Shown in pieces: positions 37,992 through 49,744 of a DNA stretch of 64,000 nt. The notes beneath the pieces are model-generated. The model was not told where the DNA came from, did not search any database, and was given only the letters and a program-made list of their open reading frames with translations. The position numbers were made by a program, and so were the translations under genes. Source of the stretch: Glandiceps talaboti (Eukaryota > Hemichordata > Enteropneusta > Spengelidae); NCBI RefSeq assembly GCF_964340395.1, contig NC_135557.1:8413960-8477959 (forward strand), read 5' to 3'. Each line of letters begins with the position of its first letter. Position 1 is the stretch's first letter.

Positions 37992-38493
37992 GTAAGTAAA
38001 CAATATGTACCCACAATACCATTCCTTGACTGTCATAAATCTATATCAAAAAGGTTGGTTTTACCAAAAAAATACATGTAATAATTATAATATGCATACG
38101 TGATTTGTATAAATGTCACTGTTGACTACCTGACAAAGATTTGGTTATTATCAATAGTTATCTCATCAATGTATTAGTATAATTAACCTACATGCATACA
38201 ATTGAACAGTATAGCGGATGTTTATACCAGGGTACTAATGACATTTATTCAACTTTATAGTATACTTTTATTCATTTGAAAACATGTTATAGTATTTAGA
38301 AAAAAAGGATACCTCAAACAATAGCGAACTGGGAGCTTGTTTTCTCCAGAAAAAAGTATATCAAGTTAATGTTTAATGTTAAGTAAATCTTGGTTTTGTA
38401 ACAGCAATGCAATATAATACAATTACAACAAGCGTAATCTTGTTTTGTGATCTGTAACGTCTAACACTAACTTCATGTTATTTGTTTATCTAG

Positions 38494-38579
38494 GTGACGG
38501 CAGACCCAAGAAAGATATGACAGAATGGATTAACGACGTCATAGAGGAAGAGAGTGACGAAGAATTGTCTTGTTCAGAT
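38494..38579 (+). CDS. Large gene exon 3: short acidic linker
   Basis: Acceptor TTATCTAG ends at 38493 and donor GAT/GTATGT starts at 38580. The 86 bases complete an Arg codon and add 28 residues (DGRPKKDMTEWINDV, then EEESDEE). It starts in phase 1 and ends in phase 0, the only intron in this gene that is not phase 1. Too short for an open-frame scan; supported by splice sites and frame continuity. Confidence 0.78.
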
Positions 38580-39058
38580 GTATGTTATTTATATATTTAA
38601 TGTTTGCAATCCTGTATACAAATGTGATATCAATATAATAAATCATGTGACCAGACATGACATGAGTATATATTCTATATTAAATCATATCACTATATGA
38701 AACATAGTAATGGGAAATAAAAATGAGACTGATTTTGTTCTAGCTGCTTTATTCGAAGTCCAGTAAGTTACAAGGAGTCACTTTCGCCACTATACATTGC
38801 ACGACTTTTTTTGAAAATTATTAAAATTAGAAAAGTAGCTATAGTGTCTGTATCTAGTGTCTTTAACTTACAGGTCGATTAGAAAGAATATACAATTAGG
38901 TAGAAATGGGAGACACACTGGTGACAATAACCTCTGCTGTTGTTGCATTTAGCCAACATTCAAATTTGGGGACGAATTGCTGTCCCAGCTCATGCTAGTT
39001 GTTATGAATTTTATCCAAGTCTTTTGTCACGTTCACAAACCTGTTACGTAAGCACCAA

Positions 39059-39062
<4 letters not shown>

Positions 39063-39142
<80 letters not shown>

Positions 39143-39149
39143 CTCGCAA

Positions 39150-39197
<48 letters not shown>
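39063..39197. repeat. (TA)n microsatellite in intron 3
   Basis: Two TA runs of about 39 and 22 units, separated by 'actcgcaaaac'. They give spurious Ile-Tyr frames. Confidence 0.96.
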
Positions 39198-39200
<3 letters not shown>

Positions 39201-39464
39201 ATATTAAAAAAGAATATTCAGACAGAACTCACAAATTAATCACTACATATTAATCTGAAATTTATATATTGTTTCATCCACATTGTTATTATTTAGCTCA
39301 TATAAGTATGTTTACTAATCAAAACCAAACTTTTCAATATATTACAATAAAAAATTTGCTTCTAATTAACAAGATTGTTTAAGATAGCTACCAGGTATTG
39401 AGATATACTCTGTGTAAGCGGCTCATATATATCAATAGCATCTTGACATTCTCTTTCTTTTCAG

Positions 39465-39531
39465 ACTGACGGAGGCGGAGATGACAGTTCTATAAAGACA
39501 AGGGCAGAACTGGAAGCTGCAGCAGAAACTA
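39465..39531 (+). CDS. Large gene exon 4: short linker
   Basis: Acceptor TCTTTTCAG ends at 39464 and donor ACTA/GTAAGG starts at 39532. The 67 bases encode TDGGGDDSSIKTRAELEAAA and ET. Starts in phase 0, ends in phase 1. Supported by strong splice sites and by joining exons 3 and 5 in frame. Confidence 0.78.
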
Positions 39532-39702
39532 GTAAGGGTCTAAGTTTATTTATTGTAGAATATTGAGTTCAGTATGAATACATTAAAACATTATATTATT
39601 GTAGTTAAGGCACAAATGTATGTTGGTGTTTAGGAAGAGGGTGTATCTGCTTGTATGCTTGTGATTTCAATTTGCTTTTTTTTTTAATTCCATCCCATTC
39701 AG

Positions 39703-39951
39703 AGGCCATACTCCTTCAGTTGGATCCAATATTGGACATAAAACACGTTACCAAGAAACATTTACATCAAATACTAAATACAAAGATGTGTAGAAGAGAG
39801 AAACGAGGGAAGGGTGACGTCATGCAAGCAGTGGTAAAGATGACAGAGAGAAATCAACACAGCCTTCATTCCAGACCAGAAATCTTATCATTGTTAGGAA
39901 TTAGTAAATATTTGGTGACAGATCCAGAAAAGATGGAATTACATGGTACAG
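39703..39951 (+). CDS. Large gene exon 5: helical, basic segment
   Basis: Acceptor CCCATTCAG ends at 39702 and donor ACAG/GTTTGT starts at 39952 (a weaker donor). The exon is 249 bases, phase 1-1. It encodes a probably helical segment (ILLQLDPILDIKHVTKKHL, then a basic KMCRREKRGKGD, then LHSRPEILSLLGISKYLV). No family recognised. Confidence 0.82.
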
Positions 39952-40002
39952 GTTTGTAATTTAAATTGATTTAATAGTAAATGATATTCAATTCATAATC
40001 TA

Positions 40003-40098
40003 CACACACACACACACACACACACATACACACATACATACATACATACATACATACATACATACATACATACATACATACATACATACATACATACA
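40003..40098. repeat. (CA)n/(CATA)n microsatellite in intron 5
   Basis: CA units pass into about 19 CATA units, adjoining the SINE on its right. Confidence 0.96.
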
Positions 40099-40134
40099 AT
40101 GCATATCTAGAAATATATTTCATAAAGTCATATC

Positions 40135-40583
40135 CTGCCTGTTATGCAGACAAATACACACAAACAAACACAAATGCTACAGAGATCCATTCATGTTTGG
40201 GACTACGTGACAGGGCTATGTAGCACGATCTATATCACGTTGCCGTGGAACTGTCAAGGCTTTCCCAGTCAGTCCACAGGCTATCCCAGAGTCACCCAGG
40301 CCCGGCAAACATAGCACCTGCGGGCTCCGTGTGAGTAATCGTCCCCGAATTTTCGAGTCCCCGAATTTTCGAGTCATTACTCCAGGAGTCCCCCCAAATT
40401 CGCACTCGTCTTGTGAGTGAGACACGTCTTGTGAGTGAGACTACAGCCTACCCATCGAGTCTGTAGAACACTCACCCTGGGTTTGGGTCGGTCACAGAAA
40501 AGTCCCCTGTTTCCAGAGGGATTCGAACCTGTGACCTCCCGACTGCTAATCCTGTGCGCTAACCACTACGCTACAGGGAGCCA
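40135..40583 (-). mobile_element. SINE family 2, full copy with tRNA-like head, in intron 5
   Basis: On the minus strand the element begins near 40583 with a tRNA-like head: GGCTCCCTGTAGCGTAGTGG, then TTAGCGC (box A region) and GGTTCGAATCC (box B, 40524-40534 on +). A body of about 370 bp follows, shared with the headless copy at 20818-21152, and the element ends near the (CATA)n tract. 'cccgaattttcgagt' is locally duplicated (40345-40375). Intact polymerase III boxes suggest a fairly young copy. Confidence 0.92.
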
Positions 40584-40976
40584 TCAAAATGTTTTAAGTC
40601 ATCAATTAAATAAAAGATATATTAAGTCAAGCAAGGACAGGAAATATAAAAAATATCAAATATATCAAACTCTTATTTAATGATATACGTTATTGAGCCA
40701 ATGGGGAAAGAAAGCTTTAGTGAACTAGTGCTACATATTGAAATGTTAAGTAACTCTTAAAGTCATTAAGCTACATCCAAAATTTCAAAATTTAAATAAG
40801 GGAATTATAATCTCATGGATTTTCTTTACCAAGGAATGGTGTTCTGGTTAACTTCATGTTTATTTTTTAAAGAAATAATTTAAACCAACTTCATGACATA
40901 TACATTCAATTGATGTATTTCTGATGTGTATCACTATATGTAACTCTCACCGATGTGCTCTCTTTGGTTATTGCAG

Positions 40977-41681
40977 CACTGGAGAAAGTAATCAAGAAAC
41001 AAGGAACCAAAGTTGTCACCACGACATCTCAAAGCAAATCACAGAGTTTACTGTCCAACAGTTTACTTCCATTAGATTATACATCTCTCAGAAGTTATGA
41101 TATGAAGTACTTACTTGGAGTATCTCAAAACTTGTATAAAGTATTGAAGTACCAAGTAGATGAACTTTCACAAGTAGAGTCGACATCACAACACAGAGAC
41201 ATTCTTGACAAGTTGCTAGAAATGAAATACGAAGGGAAATTGCATGTTGGACCACTCATCCCAGAGGTCCAGGGGGTGCCATCCCTAGAATCGAAATTGA
41301 AGTACCAAGTCGATGAACCATCACAGATGAAGTCACCATCACAACACACTGATGTTCCTGACAAGTTGCTAGCAATGAAATACGAAGGGGGATTACATGA
41401 TGCATCACTTGTCCCAGAAGTCCAGGGGGTGTCATCCCTAGAAAAGCTGTCTCATAAGAGTAGACATTCACTGACTTTATCCAAAAGAGAAGAAACCGTG
41501 CCAAGGAAACGTGTGAAACATGAACTGGTAAAAGAGGAACAGCTGGGAATATCCATGGATATGTCACCTCCAGATGGAAAAGAAGTTAGAGATGAATCAT
41601 ATGAACCAAGTGGAGAAAGCAGGCAGAAAATATCTCCAACGGTTAAAACAGAGGATTTCCTCAAAATAGAAATGAAACAAG
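40977..41681 (+). CDS. Large gene exon 6: internal 51-residue duplication and SUMO-consensus cluster
   Basis: Acceptor GGTTATTGCAG ends at 40976 and donor AAG/GTACAG starts at 41682. The exon is 705 bases, phase 1-1. A 153-bp unit starting at 41144 is repeated in frame from 41297, so LKYQVDE...VQGVxSLE occurs twice (LDKLLEMKYEGKLH versus PDKLLAMKYEGGLH). After a basic stretch (PRKRVKHE) come four psi-K-x-E SUMO consensus sites: VKHE, VKEE, VKTE and LKIE. The region is probably disordered apart from the duplicated unit. Confidence 0.88.
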
Positions 41682-41719
41682 GTACAGTAATAGAATAAAT
41701 CACAAGTGACTAACCCGTT

Positions 41720-41850
41720 CATCTACCTACCTACCCAACCTTACTACCTACCTTAACCTTACTTGCCACCCACCCACCCACCCATCCATCCATCCATCCA
41801 TCTATCCACCCAACCTACTTACCATCTACCCAACCACCCAGCCCTCCTCC
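41720..41850. repeat. Degenerate (ACCC)n/(CATC)n microsatellite in intron 6
   Basis: CTAC, CACC and CATC tetranucleotide runs with interruptions. Confidence 0.9.
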
Positions 41851-41932
41851 CTTCCATAGTTCTAAATTAGTGGTCCAAAGTTCTAATATTTAGTATCATG
41901 TTGATGTAAGTTTCCCTTTATTCATTACATAG

Positions 41933-42130
41933 AAATACAAGATATACCTTCTGAGGGATGGTCATTGACCACACTAGTAAAACCTGAACAACAAGATGTA
42001 AAGAGAGTTGAGGAAAGTTTTGTTGAAATGAAACCAATAAAACAAGAACCCGTTGAGATAATGACAGAATCAAGCTGTGCTATAACTAAAGAAGAAGACA
42101 CTTTATTCTTGGACAGCAAACTAATTCAAG
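41933..42130 (+). CDS. Large gene exon 7: acidic region with two further SUMO-consensus sites
   Basis: Acceptor TTACATAG ends at 41932 and donor CAAG/GTGAGA starts at 42131. The exon is 198 bases, phase 1-1. It contains VKPE and IKQEP, bringing the psi-K-x-E total across exons 6-7 to six within about 180 residues. IKQEP is the classic transcription-factor-type form of the motif. No folded domain seen. Confidence 0.85.
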
Positions 42131-42159
42131 GTGAGAAAAAGAAAAATACACCCACATAT

Positions 42160-43529
42160 AAATAAATATTTACATATTTGTGGAAATAGATGTAATAATA
42201 AGCAATTACATATTATTCACCGTTATTTCTTCATTCACCTAAGGAAAACATGAGTTGTCTCGTGGACCTTGTCACTACTAGACAACTCCAAGGGACAAGA
42301 CCCATAGGTTGTTTTCTGGTTGAAAGAAAGAAATAGTGAAGAAATAATAAAATAATACCTCCTCATTCTTGATTTTAATACATGTAAAAATGTGCTTGGA
42401 ACATTTTGACTAATAATCCCATTTCAAGCAGAGATGTCCTGATGTAGCATGACCAGAGTAAAAAAATGATTCGGTTTTAATCATCATCAACCTAGGCTTG
42501 TTTGTGGTATACACAGAGAAAATATACTTTTTCTAACAATGAAAGGGTCACAGGCTGAGTTTATAGTTTTTTCTTGTAAATTAAAACTGTAAATGTAATA
42601 CTCACTTGTTATTGGCAGAACTAACACCTGATATTTAGGATATTTGAATGATTACAGAAAGATTGAGAATACTGCTCTTAGGCTAAAAATAATAAAATGT
42701 GATTTCAGTGAGATTGAAGGCATACATTGACATTTTACAGATACCATGGTGTCAACACAAGGTTACCAAGAACAACTATCCATTCCATCACTGGGTCAAA
42801 TGTACAGCTTTGGACAAACTGGTGTAACTTCAACTCAAAGCCAATCTGTACAGGGCTTAGCAGCTACAGGTACCGATCAACAGACACTTCCAGTACAACC
42901 ACCATTTCTGTCAACTGAACAAAGTGCATGGAGTAAAACAGATCAAGGTAAGTAGCGATAACATATTATTCACCTGTATTTCTTCATTCATCTAATGAAA
43001 ACATGAGTTGTCTAAGGGGCCTTGTCGCAACTAGTCTAGCAACTCCAAGTAACAAGACCCATAGGTCACATACGGTTGAAAGAAAGAAAAAATGAAGAAA
43101 TAATAAAATAATACCTCCTCAAACTTGATTTACACATGTAAACAGATGTTTGAAACATTTTGACTTATAATCCCATTTCAAGCAGAACCAGTAATGTAAA
43201 CATGAGATGTCCTGATGTAGAATGATCAGAGTAAGAAAAAAAATAATTCGGTTTTAATCCTCATCAACGTTTTACCTAGGCTTGTTTGTGGTATACTCAG
43301 GGAAAATATACTTTTCTAACAATGAAAGGGTCACAGGCTGAGTTTATACTTTTTTCTTGTAAATTAAAACTGTAAATGTAATACTTGTACTCACTTGTTA
43401 TTGGAAGAACTAACACCTGATATTTAGGATACTTGAATGATTACAGAAATATTGAGAATACCGCTCTTAGGCTAAAAATAATAAAATATGATTTCAGTGA
43501 GATTGAAGGCATACATTGACATTTTACAG
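42160..43529. repeat. Tandem duplication of exon 8/9 with flanking intron
   Basis: The 42210-42947 segment is repeated at 42960-43778. Shared intron landmarks in both copies are 'cacctgatatttaggata', 'gattacagaaa.attgagaata', 'gctcttaggctaaaaataat' and 'agattgaaggcatacattga'. The period is about 790 bp. Both exons keep functional-looking splice sites and frame. Confidence 0.93.
42741..42947 (+). CDS. Large gene exon 8: Gln/Ser/Thr-rich, first copy of a duplicated exon
   Basis: Acceptor ATTTTACAG ends at 42740 and donor CAAG/GTAAGT starts at 42948. The exon is 207 bases, phase 1-1. It encodes VSTQGYQEQLSIPSLGQMYS, then a GLAATGTDQQ segment and PPFLSTEQSAWSKTDQ. Exon 9 is a close copy, including much of the flanking intron. 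Low-complexity, probably disordered. Confidence 0.87.
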
Positions 43530-43778
43530 ATACCACGGTGTCACCACAAGGTTACCAAGGAGAACTATCCATTCCATCACTGGGACAAATGTACAACTTT
43601 GGACAAACTGGTGTAACTTCAACTCCAAACCAACATATACAAGGCTTAGCAGCTACAGGAACTGATCAACAAATACTTCCATTGACAACAAATACCGGAA
43701 CAAGTCATTCGACCTATGTACCATCACAGCCACCATTTCTGTCAACTGAACAAAGTCCATGGAGTAAAGCAGATCAAG
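43530..43778 (+). CDS. Large gene exon 9: second copy of the duplicated exon
   Basis: Acceptor ATTTTACAG ends at 43529 and donor CAAG/GTAAGG starts at 43779. The exon is 249 bases, phase 1-1. It matches exon 8 almost residue for residue (GYQGELSIPSLGQMYNFGQT), with a 14-residue addition (LTTNTGTSHSTYVP region) before PPFLSTEQSPWSKADQ. Its last 35 bases and its donor are the source of the 49-bp array that follows. Confidence 0.87.
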
Positions 43779-44262
43779 GTAAGGATTTTTAAAACTAAAC
43801 AAAGTCCATGGAGTATACCAGATCTAGGTAAATGTTTTGTTAACTAAACAAAGTCTATGGAGTATACCAGATCTAGGTAAATGTTTTGTTAACTAAACAA
43901 AGTCTATGGAGTATACCAGATCTAGGTAAATGTTTTGTTAACTAAACAAAGTCCATAGAGTATACCAGATCTAGGTAAGTGTTTTGTTAACTAAACAAAG
44001 TCTATGAAGTACACCAGATCGAGGTAAGTGTTTTGTTAACTAAACAGAGTCCATGGAGTATACCAGATCTAGGTAAATGTTTTGTTAACTAAACAAAGTC
44101 CATGGAGTATACCAGATCTAGGTAAGTGTTTTGTTAACTTAACAAAGTCAATGGAGTATACCAGATCTAGGTAAGTGTTTTGTTAACTAAACAAAGTCTA
44201 TGAAGTACACCAGATCGAGGTAAGTGTTTTGTTAACTATTTAAACAAAGAGTTCATTAGATC
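43779..44262 (+). repeat. 49-bp minisatellite built on exon 9's splice donor
   Basis: About nine copies of a 49-bp unit: GTAARTGTTTTGTTAACTAA, then acaaagtcYatggagtatac, then cagatctag. The part 'actRaacaaagtccatggag...cagatc.ag/gtaa' matches the last 35 bases of exon 9 with its donor, so each unit carries a GTAAATG or GTAAGTG 5' splice site. Because 49 is not a multiple of three, successive copies would shift frame if used. Confidence 0.93.
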
Positions 44263-44299
44263 TAGGTAAGTGTAATTCTGTTAACAATTAACAACCATC

Positions 44300-44595
44300 A
44301 TTACCGTCACATGTGATGAGGCCTCCATTCATTGTACAGCAACAAACATCATTAGTGATGTGACAATGAATATTCATGTCTAGGTTCACAGTTATGCAAA
44401 TTTCCTCTCAGATAGTGAAAGAAATTTGGAATTCATTTCCAAGAAATTGTTTGACTCTCTGAGTAGAAATTTTTATTACTATTATCCTTAGTCATCTGTA
44501 ATGAATTGTCCAATCACTGTACAGCAAAAAAACCCACAGCATTAATTAGTCATCTATGATGAGTTCTCCAATCATTACAAAGTCATCAGATCCTT
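44300..44595. repeat. Left flanking copy bordering the 51-bp array
   Basis: 'gtcacatgtgatgaggcctc' through 'tatgatgagttctccaatcat' is repeated almost unchanged at 48716-49005 on the other side of the array. Confidence 0.92.
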
Positions 44596-47500
44596 CGTCA
44601 CACATGATGAGTTGTCCAATCACTGTAAAGCTACAACCATCATTACAGTCATCTGTGATGAGTCCTCCAATCACTGCACAGTAACAACCATCATTACAGT
44701 CATCTGTGATGAGTCCTCCAATTACTGTAGAGTAACAACCATCATTACAGTCATCTGTGATGAGTTCTCCAATTACTGTACAGTAACAACCATCATTACA
44801 GTCACCTGTGATTAGTTCTCCAATTACTGTACAGTAACAACCATCATTACAGTCATCTGTGATGAGTTCTACAATTACTGTACAGTAACAACCATCATTA
44901 CAGTCATCTGTGATGAGTCCTCCAATTACTGTACAGTAACAACCATCATTACAGTCATCTGTGATGAGTCCTCCAATTACTGTACAGTAACAATCATCAT
45001 TACAGTCATCTGTGATGAATTCTCCAATTACTGTACAGTAACAACCATCATTACAGTCATCTGTGATGAGTTCTCCAATCACTTTACAGCAACAACCATC
45101 ATTACAGTCATCTGTGATGAGTTCTCCAATTACTGTACAGTAAAAACCATCATTGCAATCACCTGTGATGAGTTCTCCAATTACTGTACAGTAACAACGA
45201 TCATTACAGTCATCTGTGATGAGTTCTCCAATCACTGTACAGTAATTAAGAACCATTATTGCAGTCATCTGTGATGAGTTCTCCAATTACTGTACAGTAA
45301 CAACCATCATTACAGTCATCTGTGATGAGTCCTCCAATTACTGTACAATACCAACCATCATTACAGTCACCTGTGATGAGTCCTCCAATTACTGTACAGT
45401 AACAACCATCATTACAGTCATCTGTGATGAGTTCTCCAATTACTGTACAGTAACAACCATCATTACAGTCACCTGTGATGAGTTCTCCAATTACTGTACA
45501 GTAACAACCATCATTACAGTCATCTGTGATGAGTTCTCCAATTACTGTACAGTAACAACCATCATTACAGTCATCTGTAATGAGTTCTCCAATTACTGTA
45601 CAGTAACAACGATCATTAGTCATCTGTGATGAGTTCTCCAATTACTGTACAGTAACAACCATCATTACAGTCATCTGTAATGAGTCCTCCAATTACTGTA
45701 CAGTAACAACCATCATTACAGTCATCTGTGATGAGTTCTCCAATTACTGTACAGTAACAAACATCATTGCAGTCACATGTGATGAGTTCTCCAATCACTG
45801 TACAGTAACAACCATCATTACAGTCATCTGTGATGAGTTCTCCAATTACTGTACAGTAACAACTATCATTACAGTCATCTGTAATGAGTCCTCCAATTAC
45901 TGCACAGTAACAACCATCATTACAGTCATCTGTGATGAGTTCTGTAATTACTGTACAGTAACAACTATCAATACAGTCATCTGTGATGAGTTCTCCAATT
46001 ACTGTACAGTAACAAACGTCATTGCAGTCGCCTGTGATGAGTTCTCCAATTACTGTACAGTAACAACCATCATTACAGTCATCTGTAATGAGTCCTCCAA
46101 TCACTGTACAGTAACAAACATCATTGCAGTCACCTGTGATGAGTTCTCCAATTAATGTACAGTAACAACAATCATTACAGTCACCTGTGATGAGTTCTCC
46201 AATTACTGTACAGTAACAACCATCATTACAGTCATCTGTGATGAGTTCTCCAATTACTGTACAGTAACAACCATCATTACAGTCACCTGTGATGAGTTCT
46301 CCAATTACTGTACAGTAACAACGATCATTAGTCATCTGTGATGAGTTCTCCAATTACTGTACAGTAACAACCATCATTACAGTCATCTGTGATGAGTTCT
46401 CCAATTACTGTACAGTAACAACCATCATTACAGTCATCTGTAATGAGTCCTCCAATCACTGTACAGTAACAACCATCATTGCAGTCATCTGTAATGAGTC
46501 CTCCAATCACTGTACAGTAACAAACATCATTGCAGTCACCTGTGATGAGTTCTCCAATTACTGTACAGTAACAAACATCATTGCAGTCACATGTGATGAG
46601 TTCTCCAATCACTGTACAGTAACAACCATCATTACAGTCATCTGTGATGAGTTATCCAATTACTGTACAGTAACAACCATCATTACAGTTATCTGTAATG
46701 AGTCCTCCAATTACTGTACAGTAACAACCATCATTAGAGTCATCTGTGATGAGTTCTGTAATTACTGTACAGTAACAACTATCATTACAGTCATCTGTGA
46801 TGAGTTCTCCAATTACTGTACAGTAACAAACGTCATTGCAGTCACCTGTGATGAGTTCTCCAATTACCGTACAGTAACAACCATCATTACAGTCATCTGT
46901 AATGAGTCCTCCAATCACTGTACAGTAACAAACATCATTGCAGTCACCTGTGATGAGTTCTCCAATTACTGTACAGTAACAACCATCATTACAGTCACCT
47001 GTGATGAGTTCTCCAATTACTGTACAGTAACAACCATCATTACAGTCATCTGTGATGAGTTCTCCAATTACTGTACAGTAACAACCATCATTACAGACAC
47101 CTGTGATGAGTTCTCCAATTACTGTACAGTAACAACGATCATTAGTCTTCTGTGATGAGTTCTCCAATTACTGTACAGTAACAACCATCATTACAGTCAT
47201 CTGTGATGAGTTCTCCAATTACTGTACAGTAACAACCATCATTACAGTCATAGCTGTAATGAGTCCTCCAATCACTGTACAGTAACAACCATCATTGCAG
47301 TGATCTGTAATGAGTCCTCCAATCACTGTACAGTAACAAACATCATTGCAGTCACCTGTGATGAGTTCTCCAATTACTGTACAGTAACAACCATCATTAC
47401 AGTCATCTGTGATGAGTTCTCCAATCACTGTACAGTAACAACCATCATTACAGTCATCTGTGATGAGTTCTCTAATTACTGTACAGTAACAACCATCATT

Positions 47501-48715
47501 AGTCATCTGTGATGAGTTCTCCAATTACTGTACAGTAACAACCATCATTACAGTCACCTGTGATGAGTTCTCCAATCACTGTACAGTAACAACCATCATT
47601 ACAGTCATCTGTGATGAGTTCTCCAATTACTGTACTGTAACAACCATCATTACAGTCATCTGTGATGAGTTCTCCAATTACTGTACAGTAACAACCATCA
47701 TTACAGTCATCTGTGATGAGTTCTCCAATTACTGTACAGTAACAACCATCATTAGTCATCTGTGATGAGTTCTCTAATTACTGTACAGTAACAACCATCA
47801 TTACAGTCACCTGTGATGAGTTCTCCAATCACTGTACAGTAACAACCATCATTACAGTCATCTGTGATGAGTTCTCCAATTACTGTACTGTAACAACCAT
47901 CATTACAGTCATCTGTGATGAGTTCTCCAATTACTGTACAGTAACAACCATCATTACAGTCATCTGTGATGAGTTCTCCAATTACTGTACAGTAACAACC
48001 ATCATTAGTCATCTGTGATGAGTTCTCTAATTACTGTACAGTAACAACCATCATTACAGTCACCTGTGATGAGTTCTCCAATCACTGTACAGTAACAACC
48101 ATCATTACAGTCATCTGTGATGAGTTCTCCAATTACTGTACTGTAACAACCATCATTACAGTCATCTGTGATGAGTTCTCCAATTACTGTACAGTAACAA
48201 CCATCATTACAGTCATCTGTGATGAGTTCTCCAATTACTGTACAGTAACAACCATCATTAGTCATCTGTGATGAGTTCTCTAATTACTGTACAGTAACAA
48301 CCATCATTAGTCATCTGTGATGAGTTCTCTAATTACTGTACAGTAACAACCATCATTACAGTCACCTGTGATGAGTTCTCCAATCACTGTACAGTAACAA
48401 CCATCATTACAGTCATCTGTGATGAGTTCTCCAATTACTGTACTGTAACAACCATCATTACAGTCATCTGTGATGAGTTCTCCAATTACTGTACAGTAAC
48501 AACCATCATTACAGTCACCTGTGATGAGTTCTCTAATTACTGTACAGTAACAACTATCATTACAGTCATCTGTGATGAGTTCTCCAATTACTGTACAGTA
48601 ACAACCATCATTACAGTCACCTGTGATGAGTTCCCCAATTACTGTACAGTAACAACTATCATTACAGTCATCTGTGATGAGTTCTCCAATCACTGCACAG
48701 CAACAGCCATCATTA
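44596..48715. repeat. 51-bp minisatellite with 253-bp higher-order repeat
   Basis: About 80 copies of a 51-bp unit: acagtcatctgtgatgagtt, ctccaattactgtacagtaa, caaccatcatt. Since 51 is 17 codons, many long minus-strand frames result (17-residue repeat GELITDDCNDGCYCTVI); they have no gene context. From about 47499 to 48300, near-identical 253-bp blocks (four 51-bp units and one 49-bp unit) recur three times or more, a young higher-order amplification. It lies in intron 9 of the large gene. Confidence 0.97.
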
Positions 48716-49005
48716 CCGTCACATGTGATGAGGCCTCCATTCATTGTACAGCAACAAACATCATTAGTGATGTGACAATGAATATTCATGTCTAGGTTCA
48801 CAGTTATGCAAATTTCCTCTTAGATAGTGAAAGAAATTTGGAATTCATTGCCAGGAAATTGTTTGACTCCCTGAGTAGAAATTTTTATTACTATTATCCT
48901 TAGTCATCTGTGATGAATTGTCCAATCACTGTACAGCAAAAACCCCACAGCATAAATTTAGTCATCTATGATGAGTTCTCCAATCATTACAAAGTCATCT
49001 AATCC
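48716..49005. repeat. Right flanking copy bordering the 51-bp array
   Basis: Near-identical direct copy of 44300-44595, including 'gaatattcatgtctaggttc', 'gaaagaaatttggaattcat' and 'ttgtttgactc'. Confidence 0.92.
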
Positions 49006-49214
49006 TTCTTTCCTTCTGTTCTTAGCAAATGTTTTTATTATCTAGAAATTGTTGACTAACGTTACATGTAACAGTAATACTTATGATGGTGTCATCTTTG
49101 TAATGACATCAGAATGCACTTATGTAATAATAAACCAACGAATACAACACAAGTTATTAATATGTCACTGTCTAGAGTAAATCTTTGTGTTAATCAACTC
49201 CCCCGGCACTACAG

Positions 49215-49397
49215 GAATCCATAGTAACCAATCACTACAACCTCCAATAGATAGTCAAACTATAGATCCAATGGATGTCTTTAGACACACAAGTCAAATA
49301 CCAACTATGAGTCAGTATACACAAGGTTTATCCACAGCTATGACATCATTCCTATCATCTGATGAGGACAAGTTTGAAAGGACAACACCATATCCAA
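49215..49397 (+). CDS. Large gene exon 10: Ser/Thr/Gln-rich segment
   Basis: Acceptor GCACTACAG ends at 49214 and donor CCAA/GTAAAC starts at 49398. The exon is 183 bases, phase 1-1. It encodes IHSNQSLQPPIDSQTIDPMD, then SQYTQGLSTAMTSFLSSDED. Composition matches exons 8-9, so it belongs to the same disordered linker. It lies beyond a 5.4-kb intron filled with minisatellites. Confidence 0.82.
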
Positions 49398-49744
49398 GTA
49401 AACTATAAAATATTATTACCAAGGTTACATTGAGACAAGCTGAGTTTATTTATAGCTATTTGACTCAGAGTGAAAATACTTACATGTACAATGCTGTAAC
49501 ATAAAACCATAACTAAACCATAACACTGGTAAAGTATCAATGTATGCCTTCATATTCTAGTATTATTTGTATTAAAGCGTGTTAACATTTATTTTAGAAT
49601 TATTCATGTATCCTAAATATGAGATGTTACTTAATAAACTCCTATTATTTGAGAATTCGGTTACTGTTTTGAAAATAAAGGATGTACTCAGCTTGTACAC
49701 ATCATGTAATATTTTTTTTTAAAGTATATTTTACCTCCTTTCGC

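Noticed and set aside
37583-37999. Separate small gene starting at 37583
   Set aside because: The start is an internal TTG. The sequence is exon 2, with a good acceptor upstream and a donor at its end that joins the neighbouring exons in frame.
40500-40583. A tRNA gene on the minus strand
   Set aside because: The boxes and cloverleaf-like head are continuous with a repeated SINE body, with mismatched acceptor arms, so it is a SINE head rather than a functional tRNA.
44546-48801. Minus-strand Cys-rich frames of 86-246 residues with a 17-residue repeat
   Set aside because: The 51-bp unit is 17 codons long, so open frames are automatic. The frames break wherever a 49-bp unit occurs, and they lie antisense in an intron.
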